Of a stretch of 64,000 nt of DNA, positions 34,868 to 60,974 are shown one piece after another; the stretch's first letter is position 1; each line of letters starts with the position of its first letter. Source of the DNA: Mycteria americana (taxonomy: Eukaryota > Chordata > Aves > Ciconiiformes > Ciconiidae); assembly GCF_035582795.1 (NCBI RefSeq), contig NC_134396.1:34672183-34736182 (forward strand). The letters are read 5' to 3'. The translations under genes were made by a program, and so were the position numbers. Below the pieces are notes generated by a model. It was not told the origin of the DNA, made no database searches, and saw nothing but the letters and a program-made list of their open reading frames with translations.

Positions 34868-37800
34868 CAATACTGTGTAGCTTTCTTTTTACTCTGTCAT
34901 CTGTTGTGAGTGTTCTGGGACACAGAAGATCTGTAGAAATTCCTGACTCCAATTGCTTGATGATTATGAAGAAACTCATGAATCCTCAAATAGAAATTTT
35001 CTACTGAGCAAATAGCATGAGGTTACCTTAGCTATTGCAATATTTACTAGTAATTGCACAATGAAAGTACATTATTTATACAGACTTTGTAGCTTCAGAA
35101 TAATAGCAGGTAATATATTAAACAATTTTTAGATAGTATCCCAAACATTTGAGGTCTATTCCTTCAGTCATGATTCTTTGCTTGTGATTTTGATTTGATT
35201 GAACAATTATGTGCAATCAGTTTCTTCAGCATTAAAGTGCTATGTGTTCCCTTTTAAAAATGAAAACTCTAAAACTAATCACTTAGCTAATCTAAGCTAA
35301 ATGGGGGATAAAGTTATAAATTCAAAAGTGTTCAGGTTTGTGAGGTTAGGAATTATGAATCTGTTATTTGTCCCTAAAAATACCATTAAGAACTTCAAAC
35401 AGTTAATGTATTGTAAGCAGGTGGCTTTTATGTTAAATATTACCAGTACTTGCTTTTAAAGTATGATTTATGTCAAAAATCATAATTTAATGCAAAATTG
35501 AGCAGGCAGTATATAACGCATATTTTTTTCAGTGGGATTAGTACTTAACCATTTTTTTTTTTACATCAGAAACATGAAGGATTCTTCATCACATCACTGG
35601 TGCTGTTGTGTAGCACTTACTGTGAGAATCTGGAGTGCATACTTTATATATAGTTGAATGTTGGCTCTGAAGTCAGTAGAGATAGTGGATGTAAGTTACC
35701 TGGGGGAGAAGCATTTTTTAAGGCTTTTATGAATATTTCAGAAGTTTCAAGGTTTTTACTAATGATTTAAAAATGCGTTTCCAAAAAATATTTTGCATAT
35801 ATAAATAAAAATTATTTTGTATATAAAAATATATCTAAGAAGAAAGTATTTTAATAAAAACTAAAAAAAAAAAAAGATTTTTGTGTGTATATATACATAC
35901 ATTTTAAATTATTATGAAACCATTTCACTCTGAGTTTGGATATAAACTGTTTCAGTCTCTTGCTATTAGTTAATGGTTTACATATTTGTCTGTGTTCTTG
36001 TTTGACATAAAAGCCTGAAATCAATAGGCCAGCTATTTGCTAGAGAACATGTTACTGTTTACTTATAAAACTCAAGCATTTTTTTCTCTCTTCATTTGGA
36101 GTTCCCAAGAATTACTTTTCACATTTCATAACTGCAATATTTGGAGCGAGAGCTCTGAAAAACAAAATAAACCCAAACCCTTGTCTGAACTACCTGCATC
36201 TTGTTTTAAGTCCCACCAAAATTTGCTAGTCTCACTAGTTTGCTGGACCAGACATCCCATCTGTCTCCTGAAAGAGCTGCCAGGTTGCTATGTAGTCAGC
36301 ATTATTTGTCTTTTAATAATGACGTCAGTTTGTCTGTTATTGTACCAGACAGAGAACTCGTGTGCGCTTGCTCTCCTTGAGTGAGCTGATTCTTTTCCAG
36401 CAGTAGTCGATGAAGGTTCAACATGAAGTCACGATGAACCCTATAAAAGTTCACTGAAAGCTTTGAAACTTTATTTAAATATTACACTTTCTCTGATTTT
36501 TTTTCTTGTTTTGTTTTGTTTTTCCAGTTATGCATCTGAGTAAATACAGCGTGCTCTGCTTTTGTGGTAATTATGCAAATTCACATTTGTCTGCAGGGAT
36601 TTGTGGCAGTTGAAGGGTCAGGTTCTCTGTCAAATGCTGGAAGCGAGAAGCCTTCCTAGAAGTCATCATTTTGAAAGTGTGTATTTTATATTGGGTGACT
36701 ATGAATTTTTATATAATGAATTTATGGTTTTTGATGTAATAAAAATATTAAATCATAATTGCTGGTAGCAAAATACTAAAATAGGATAAATCTCAATTCA
36801 ATAGAAACAAAACTCTGACGTGACCTTTACTGTTCCTCTTCATTCTCTCCAATGGCAAAAGCATAATAATCCCTTGCATGTAGCAAAAACGGACTATTCT
36901 GTGTCCAGGAAACTTTCTGGTTTATACATCCTTGTCAATTTTATTTACTCCCCATCAATGCACAATGTGGAATAGGCTTTCTAAAGCTCTGGGTGGCAAG
37001 GCTTCCAGCACAGTTGTCCTCTGATCTCACGGGAGCTGCTATTTTTGGTCAGGATGGGACTTTCCTGAAGTTAAAAACTACAATACCTGATATTTACTCC
37101 CCGTGCTCTGAGCTGATAGCAGCACCAGCTTGCCTAGTTTCTATTTTTGTGTTCTAGCTCTTTGTGCCAGAGGTTTGAATTACACTTTTAATTCCAAAGT
37201 TTTAATTTACCTTGTGGTTTGTGCCCCACAGTTAGGATTGAAGACTGATCCTGCTCGGATGTCGAAGCACTTCCCGTAGAAGTGGCCAGGCTTCCTGACC
37301 TGAACCACTAACCTAAACTATTTGTGACTACTTCCACTACCCCTGCCTACCTAGGGTGCCTTTACCCCAACAGGCTGGAGTTCGAAGCTGCCTCTCCGGG
37401 CAGATGTAGGTAGTCTGGGTTTAACATTGGGAAGAGCCCATGTGAGGAGCCCACATCTCTTAAGCCTGTTTCCATTTGAGACTCTAGTGAAAATAATTAC
37501 ATTGTAGTCACATCTATGTTGTTACTGAGCATTTCAGTTGAGGTTTCTATTTAATTAGAACTAATTTTAATAATTAGATGTAGTTGTTCTGGGTGTTGTG
37601 GTCTGAGACATACTTTAAAAATACCTTGGTGTTTTGAAGAGAATGTATCCAGCTTGTAATGTCCGTGAAGTTTGCTATTACCACTTTAGAACTGAGGAGG
37701 GTTCTGGTGTCTGAAAGCGAGTTTGGTGGGTTTTTCTTAAGCTATTGTCAGTATTGAAATGAAGGTTATCTTTGCTCTAAAACCATTGTCTCTGTTTACA

Positions 37801-38445
37801 ATCTTTTAAACAGAGTAACTTGCACAGGATGAAAATCTATTAACTAAATACCAGGTCACACTGTAATCTGTGAATTTGTTTTATCGTTCTAGCTATGACT
37901 TGGCTTGACAGGAAAAGGAACAAATTCAAGTAGTCAGTATTTCTTCAGTGAAATAATTTGTAATGAAAAATGAGCTTTTACACAAATCTCAGTATTCACA
38001 AAATAATGGACATCAACACTTTCATTTCTGAAAAAAATGCAGATTTGGTAAACAGATGATTAATGTTGATGATAAACTTGGTGAACATGCACGGGACTAA
38101 AGGAGGGTCAGCATTACAGGTAACACTGGGCAGACTAAGGTGTTCAAGAGCTGTGCTTTACGCAGCTACATATGAGAATCATGAATCTCATCCAAGATAT
38201 TTGAAAATGAAGGGACTCCGTAAAGCCCATCTGTTTTCAATTGTACTTAATGGCTTGTTTTGTCAAAACCGATTTACTGCTACTGCCTGTAAAATCACTT
38301 CTGAAAACTGATTGTAAGGCAGTATGTTTCTCACTAAAAGAGTTAGAAGAAACTGGATGAGCTGAAGTCTTTCCTTCAGTTACAACAGTTTAATTGTATT
38401 AACTCTATGTTTTCAATGAACGTAACAACCAGGTATCTGTGGAAA

Positions 38446-38518
38446 GAGTGGTTTAGCATTTAGGGATATTAGCCTCAGATTTGGTAGGCCTCAAGGCAAG
38501 TCCCAGCTCTGCTATCCA
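38446..38518 (+). mobile_element. MIR-like tRNA-derived SINE fragment
   Basis: The order AGTGGTTTAGC, AGCCTCAGATTTGG, then AAGTCCCAGCTCTGC matches the core layout of MIR elements (tRNA-derived box followed by ...TCCCAGCTCTGCC). The similarity is clear but diverged, as expected for an ancient amniote SINE. Confidence 0.5.
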
Positions 38519-38883
38519 TTCCATGAAATTAATTTTCACAGCTCTCCTGGTTTTATTCCCTTTCTATGAAATCCAAATAGCAATTTGCCCACAACGGGCT
38601 GTTTGGGGAAACAGTGCACAACATGCAGATACTTCTTGTATTGGAGACGGTAGGGATCCTGCTCCTCTACGCGGAAAGAATTTCACACAAAATACGAAGA
38701 CATTTGGGTACTGCGAAACCACCTCTTTCAAGATGAAATACCACCTGAAAGTCATTGTAGCTATGGATTGCTATTTTTAATTTCTCATGCATTCATACAG
38801 ACTACTTTTGGAACAAGCATCCCAGCTCTGCAGCAGCAACTGCATGGGAAAAACCACAGTAACGTTACTGTAGGACATGCATT

Positions 38884-38950
38884 CTGTCTGTCTGTCTACC
38901 CGCCTGTCTATCTGTCTACCTACCTACCTGCCTACCTACCCACCCACCTA
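38884..38950 (+). repeat. Tetranucleotide microsatellite (CTGT/CTAC)
   Basis: About 67 bases of interrupted TCTG, CTAC and CCTG four-base repeats lie just upstream of the PSAT1 CpG island. A length-variable locus is likely. Confidence 0.9.
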
Positions 38951-39129
38951 TGGCTGTATGTGCAATGAAACCTTGGCAAGGTCCGCTGAGGTTTTCCAAA
39001 CGCAAGGCACGTTTAAATCCCTTTCATCGCTTTGAGTCCTTCCCCGGAACCCACCATTTTTGGCTTCTTCGGGTGAAAAAGGCCACCCCGGCCGCCCCGC
39101 ACCGCTCCGCACCCGCGGCCGAGGCCGGG

Positions 39130-39265
39130 GCACCTGCGGCGGGGGAGGACGCAGCCGGCGGGGGGGGGCGCAGCCGGCGGGAGGGGGGGCGCAGCCGGCG
39201 GGGGGGGGGGGGGCGCAGCCGGCGGGGGAGGACGCAGCCGGCGGGGGGGGGCGCAGCCGGCAGGG
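39130..39265 (+). repeat. G-rich minisatellite in the PSAT1 promoter
   Basis: About six imperfect copies of a unit of roughly 20 bases, core CGCAGCCGGCGGGGGGGG, differ mainly in the length of the G-run. Every unit carries a tract of at least five G, except for occasional A interruptions. Long open frames on both strands here come from the repeat and are not genes. Confidence 0.9.
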
Positions 39266-39480
39266 GGCCCCCGCCAGCCTGGCCACACCGCCCCCTCCTG
39301 CCCGCGCCGCCAATAGGCGGCCGGGGCGCTGCCGGCGGCCAGTGGGAGGGGCGGTCTGGCTGCAGCCCCGCCCCCTGGGGGTGTGTGACCGGAGCCAATC
39401 GGCGGGCCCGCGGCGGGGGGTTTATAGTGGCGGGGGCCGCCGGCGCGGTGGTGGCCCGTGGTGGCGGCGGCGGCGGCATC

Positions 39481-54704
<15,224 letters not shown>

Positions 54705-56300
54705 ATGCCCATGGGCTAGAGCCATGCTGCACATCTATGAAATAAAAGCTAAAGGGTTTGAAAGTTACTGTGGTACTGCACAGCTGTAGCACACAAGTTA
54801 TATTTTCTTTTAGTTCCTGTAGGTATTTTAGTTAACTGCATGGGATTGAGGCCCAATCTTGCAATGACTTGGCAGCCTTGGCCTCACTGAAGGTGAGGAT
54901 CCCCAGACTGATCAAGATTGGTTCAAAAATTTGCAAAACAGTATTTTTAATGTGTAGTTAAAATATGAATAGCACCGTAAGATGCTATGGATCTGAGTCC
55001 ATTTCTTGCTTCTAGTCATAAATGACTACTTCAGCAATGCCTTGTTTTCAGTAAACTTCAGGAGGCAGAATTTGTCATAAGCTTTCTGTAATGCTTTACA
55101 AATATTCTGTGACTGCACAGTGAAGCTAGAACTGACGTTAAGTGTTCGCTAAGGATATCTACTTGGTTTATCAGATATATTCCAACAGTATACCACCAGC
55201 AGTATTTAGGAATCAATATCTGTGTTCCTAACTTGAGGACCTTGCTTTCCAATTTCTGTTCCCATGCTTGAAGTGCTATCATAACAGTTCCATGTAGCAA
55301 CACCCATTGTGGTTAAAGTCTCTGTAGGACTGGGCCTTTTTTCATCTCATCATTTATTGGTTTAAAACTAAGATGCATGAGTCTGTAATCAGATCAATTT
55401 ATAAGATGTTTATTTCTCTATGCATTTTGTATATTAAACTTCTCTAGGTTATTAATTTTATATTCTTATTTTGCAGTGTGCATATTTGCTCCTGCCAAAA
55501 ACTTGTTTTTAATTTGTTAACCTTGTGCCAAACTGGATTTCTGTATTCCACTCAATGGATCTGTGACTTTCTTTGCACTGACTTCCCTAGCCCAAAGTGC
55601 AGCAGACTTTCTTGTATGGTGCCTCTTAAATGCCTTCCCTCTCTAATTGCTCCAGTATTTTCTCTGCCTTTTTGTTGCTTCAGTTCTGTAGCCTTTTGTA
55701 TGTGGGGCTTTGCCCAGCTGCAGTAAATAAGTCTTGACTTCTCTGTCTCTTCCTGACGCTACATCACACTTTTGGCCCAGCTTTCTCACTTGATCCTTCT
55801 GGCTTATTCCAGACTTTGATACTCTGGGCTAGAGAAGGAACTGTGGTTATGCAAAGATCTTCAGAAGATCTTCTATTATAATACCCTTGAGTTACTTTTC
55901 CTTCTCAGCTTGTGAATTTACTGCCAATGACCATATACTGACACTAGCCTCCTATTTTAACTTATGTAGAAGCTATCTGCTAGCATCATAGTGTTTAGCA
56001 TTACTGCAGTTGCTTTCAGAGTTAAACTCTTTGGTACAAGATTGGGATTTTTTGATTTTTTTTTATGTAACACCAGTACAGTGGTAACAATTTAATAATG
56101 ATAACGATGGACTGTCTCTTTCCTGGTGGAACATCACAGCAAGTCCGTGGATTTGTGCTAGGGTTGAGTTACATTCCTCATGAATGTAATGAGTCATCAT
56201 TTTATGACTACTGTTTTGAGATTTTTGTCAGCTTAGTGTAACTCAATGTCATTAAACAAATTGGGTGAAGAAAATAAAACTTAATCACAGCATGCTGTGA
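54705..56300 (+). terminator. PSAT1: PSAT1 3' UTR with two poly(A) signals
   Basis: A proximal AATAAA lies at 54741-54746, only 37 bases after the stop. A distal AATAAA lies at 56273-56278, followed by GT-rich sequence (GTGTGTCTG, then TTTTGTTTTTGTC). Two messenger lengths are therefore possible. No coding sequence is present between them. Confidence 0.6.
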
Positions 56301-58106
56301 ACCAGTGTGTCTGAAGCTTTTGTTTTTGTCACTTTCGGAAGGATGAGAAGTCACGTGTAATTTGTGTTTAGAATTTTACATTTCAGTATCTTCCTTTTCC
56401 TAAAAAGCAAGCTTCCCTCATGCTTTTATTTATTTCTGAAAATAGTCTTTCCTACAACTAGCATGGAAATGAGTATTACTATGAGAAGGCTTTGAGAACC
56501 CTTTTTGCCTTGCCAATCATGAAGATCTAATTCAGGTTCTGTATTAAGCTTTTTAACTTTCTAAAATTCTACTTCCTCCAAATTTTGTGTACTTGTTTTC
56601 AACAGTAGCTGTGGCTTATCCATCTTTCCAAAAGTTAGTAAACCTTTCTATTTTATAATAGCCTTGCATTCCCCTTAGCAGGCACACTTTTATATGTGAA
56701 CACAAAAAAGCTTGCACTTGTATGCAGCTGACTCATGAACTCAACAGGGAACCTCTTTGCTGATTCTGAATTGTGCCTAACATCTTGTCAATTAAAGACT
56801 TTTTTTTTCTTCACCCAGAAAGGCAAAAATCATGTAAAAGCAAAATGGAGAGTGAAGACTACATTAGCAGGCAGCGATTGACTGAATGTCATGTAAGGGG
56901 AATGCAAGAACGCTGGGAAGACTGGAGCATGTGCCAAATGAATTAGTTACTTGAGATTTGTTTCAGACTGATCCATGCAGCAGTTCTACCCTTCCAAGCA
57001 GCATCCCTGAAAGATGTAGTCAGGGTATTGAGCCATGGTGGACAGAGAAATCCCACTTCCCCTCATCAGATTAGTAGGAGGAATTTCAGCAAGGCATTGC
57101 TGAGAGTCCTGGTCTGTTTCCCTTATGTCAGCACTTCCAAGCTGGGTCAATAATTGCAGTGCTTGGAAGTAGGGCTTCTCTTGGTGCGATGTGAATACTC
57201 CTTTCAAAGGTGTTGAAAAATAGAAGTAAAATACTGATCTCATCTGAGTTTGTGTATATAGAGAGGGAATTGTAAGATGAGCTCTTTTCAAGGAACAGTG
57301 CTTTCAATTCCTCTTCTAGTGAGTTGTCTCTATTGCATCTCCCAGCTTTTGTGTTTGATTTCACAAAAGCAGTTGCTAGCATTCTCTTTAGTTTGTAGTG
57401 TGAAAGTCCCTGGCCGCTGTCTTTCGCAGGCCTGGCCTAAAAAGAGAAAGCTGCTGAGAAGGTTGTGCACTCCCTCTGTTCCTGCTCGGCACAGTGAGGA
57501 GCGCTTTAGCCCAGGTGAGAAGAACTGTAGATCAGGAAGGTACCCTGTCCCAGGGGACTCCTGCCAGTTGTCAACGATAAGGTCTTTCTGTGGCGGTTGT
57601 GGTACCAACTCTAGGCCTGGCACAAAAGAATCAAATAAGAATTAGAAGTCTGGGTTGCTACATCCTTATTTAACTAGTAATTCTAGTGGAGATAAATAAT
57701 TCACGTGGACAGTCCTGACCCTGTGTCAGCTCACAGTCTGTATTGTCATTTTTTTTTTCCTGTTTCTGTTTAATTGTTTTTCTTTTCCACTTGTAACTGG
57801 CTTAATATTTTTAGATGTACCCAGGGATGTTTGGATGTAAAAAGTTTAAGCCTATTCTTGACTTTCAAGTAAATGTTTGGAATGAAACAGAAGTAAAAGA
57901 CATCATACACTGATGGATTAGAAGTTGTCAAAGTATGCTGAAAGCATTATTAGGTCTGGCAATATGTTGGTGTATGATTAATGTTTGCTGTATTTCATTC
58001 TCTGGATAGAAAGTAAAATGAGGGTGAACCTCTTCGTCTTTGATAAGGATGTACCTAATTAAAAAGTGAAATGTTACAAGGTTTTACATGAAATCAGTCA
58101 CTTTAA

Positions 58107-58334
58107 TTGGAAAGAGGTATCCCCATTCCTGTTGGTAATTGGACTCTTGATAATTTAAAACTGGGATTCATGACAGTCTGTGATAAATTGGTCCCTTTTA
58201 GGCTAAAGAAGCTAAGAAGTTATAATTACCGAGGGATTACTGAATGGTTGGAGGAGCGTGATCAAAGAGATGCAAGGAGATATATAGAAGAGCTCATAGC
58301 TTGTGAAGATGTATTTATTTTTTTAAGTAGCTAA
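58107..58334 (+). other. Orphan ORF with splice acceptor and poly(A) signal
   Basis: The frame is 75 codons. A CCCTTTTAG acceptor-like sequence ends near 58201, and the following 44 codons look protein-like, being rich in Arg, Glu, Asp, Leu and Tyr (NYRGITEWLEERDQRDARRY). The stop TAA at 58332-58334 is followed two bases later by AATAAA (58337-58342) and GT-rich sequence. It could be the last exon of an unknown gene, a decayed retrocopy or chance. I do not recognise the peptide. Confidence 0.25.
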
Positions 58335-60445
58335 GGAATAAATGTGTATTTGATGTGACAAAAACAAAAGCTGTACGGTTTCTGAAATCCCAGAAAATTT
58401 AAATTCAATCTCCTACCTTTGCACTATGCATAAAAAGCAAAATTTGAGTATTTTAGTAAATGGATTAGTTACAAAAAAAGATACAAAGAAATCATGTGAG
58501 AAAGGTTGAAATTTGCTAAACTATTATAAGAGAAGTTACCATTGAACTGCTTAGAATTTATAATATAATAAACAAATCTGAGTATGATTTTTTTGTTTTA
58601 GTTCCATGACGTAAACTTGAAGACATTTGAGAGACATATTGCTAAAACTAGGGATGGTAGCAACAAACAATTCTTGCTGTATAACTGAATAAATACTTTT
58701 CCATAGTGTGAGCAGTAGTTTTTGGACTTGAAACAAACCGTATGAAACTTTCAAACTCTGGTGCTAGGTTTTGTAGCCAGGCAAACCAGAACTACAGAAC
58801 TATAAAAGCTGGAAGACAGTTCTGTGCTGGCACTGCACTATCGGCACAGGGTCACACTGGCTCGTGGCTTTTCTTCCCTACCAGGGCAGCTCCAATCGTG
58901 CTGCTTTTGGACACATTTTTGTGGTGAAAAACAGACCTCTTGCCTTAGTGCTAGGCAGGTGTTAATGCCTGTCTCAGTTGTGATTGTGCTTCACCTGATA
59001 TCCCGGTACTCTGAATTGTATGTCAGGTCTGTCCCTCTATGAGGACTGAAATTAAAGGCTTTGGCTGTGCAGATATTTCAGTCAGCCACCTAAACTGTAA
59101 CTCCTCCTTCTTGGTACGGCATGGAAGCTTGTCTTCAATTCCCTAAATCTGGCTGGTGATGTGAAGTAGTTTGAGGTAAGGCAGGAGGTTGCTCTGGTGG
59201 TGTGAGGGGTCCTGCGGGGTGGCAAGAGGAAGGGCGATAGACATTGACAGCAGAGCTCTGTGCTCTGCGACTTCTGTAGCAAGCACGGGACCAAATTAGT
59301 CGTGAAGTATGTGCGAGGTGAATGTTGGGTGACAGCTGGTGAATAGGAGGATATATTGCAAGGCTTTGGAATTAAGTTGTGTAAAACTAAAGGAGATGAA
59401 TAGAAACAGCAGAAAAATATTAAGAGGGTAATACAAGATAAAGTTGTTCTTTTGGAGTAGCCATTTTACCTACTGGTGTACGAGTTAGAATCACTTGAAG
59501 AGGTAGCCCTCTGCCTTGCTTTCCTGCCCTCCTCATCTAGGAGGGGTACTGCTTATTTTGTGGCTCTGTGACTACTAATGCCACCAGAAGGGATGTAGCA
59601 AAAATGTGGCGGGCGTGGGAAGTGTGGCAGAACGCACCTATGCATGTCAGTTAAACGTGAGGGTAGAACTGCACTCTCACGTTGCATGCACAGCCGCACA
59701 ATGTACCCCCAATGTGTAATTTACTTGGTCCATATTGTAACGATAACTGCAGATGAACAAAATTCTCCATTCAATTACTTCTTTACATCTCTGTTACTAT
59801 TGGAGAAGCAGTCCCATTGTGTTCCGAATGCCCTCTAGCACTGGTTTTAGTTACAGCATTGCTTTGAAAGGAAACTGCTTGTCTGACAGCACTAGCCAGA
59901 ATCTTTAACTGGCAGATGAGTGTACATTTCAGTAAGTGAAAAACAGTCCACTGTATTACCAGCAAACCTTTAGCCTTTTCATGCAAAATACACAGATTTA
60001 AGTGTGTACAGTAAGGCAGAATACTACTTCTATCCCTACCACATTTGGCACAGAGAAGGCAGCCATATATCTGGGATTCTGACACTAGCTCTCTGCCAAG
60101 TTTTGTTTGGTTTGATGCCTCACTGCTGGTTGGTAGATGCTCTGAACCTCACCTGAATGAAAAAAAAATCCTATTTTCTATACATGTGAAGGAATGCATC
60201 CCCCAAATCAGCCACAGATCCTTCTAGTTTTAAAAGATATCATGTATAGGTGAATATTGCGTACCCTTGTTTTCGTGAAGTTTTAATTTGTGTTCTGATC
60301 ATGTTGATTCCCATGATTTTACATATACACTGATATGTGACTTATCCAATATGGAAACAGTTCTACAGTTCTTCCATGGATATTGTTTTCAAAATGTTAA
60401 ACTCTGACAAAAAAAATCTCTGTATTGGTCATGTATGAAATGATG

Positions 60446-60974
60446 CTCTGGTGAGACCCTGCCTGGAGTACTGCATCCAGCTCTGTGCTCCCCAGCACAG
60501 GAAAGACATGGACCTGTTGGACTGGGTCCAGAGGAGGGCCACAAAAATGGTCAGAGGGCTGGAACACCTCTCCTATGAAGACAGGCTGAGAGATTTGGGG
60601 TTACTCAGCCCGGAGGAGAGAAGGCTCCGGGGAGACCTTGCTGTGGCCTTTCAGTATACAAAGGGGGCTTATAAGAAAGATGGAGAGAGACTTTTTATCG
60701 TGACCTGTAGTGCAAGTGGCTGTTTTAAACTGAAAAGGGTAGGTTTAGATTGGACAGAAGGAAGAAATTTTTTACGATGAGGGTGATGAGACACTGGAAC
60801 AGGTTGCTCAGAGAAGCTGTGGGTGCCCCATCACTGGAAGTGTCCAAGGCCAGGTTGGATGGGGCTTCAAGCAACCTGGTCTAGAGAAAGATGTCCATGC
60901 CCATGGCAGGGGGGTTGGAACTAGGTGATCTTTGAAGGTCCCCTCCAAGCAAAACTACTCTATGATTCTATGAT
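60446..60974 (+). mobile_element. CR1 LINE 3' fragment
   Basis: The end of CR1 ORF2 is visible ([45 protein letters not shown] region), followed by the non-coding tail with GGTTGGAACTAGGTGATCTT, GGTCCCCTCCAA and the octamers ending CTATGATTCTATGAT. It is 5'-truncated, and an indel after about codon 90 breaks the frame. Confidence 0.93.

Larger units (their letters stand above)
33600..38880. other. Intergenic DNA between CEP78 and PSAT1
   Basis: This is AT-rich sequence of 5.3 kb without a supported gene. It contains a reverse CR1 tail, a G-run of G-quadruplex type and a MIR-like SINE, all listed separately. A 115-codon open frame at 36037-36384 has no recognisable similarity and is probably chance. 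Confidence 0.7.

Noticed and set aside
37240-37400. GC-richer segment with a GTTCGAA-like motif, considered as a tRNA gene
   Set aside because: No cloverleaf could be drawn, and no A-box or acceptor stem pairs with it.
57277-57645. A 122-codon ORF downstream of PSAT1
   Set aside because: The composition looks random, no domain is recognised and no splice or promoter context supports it.
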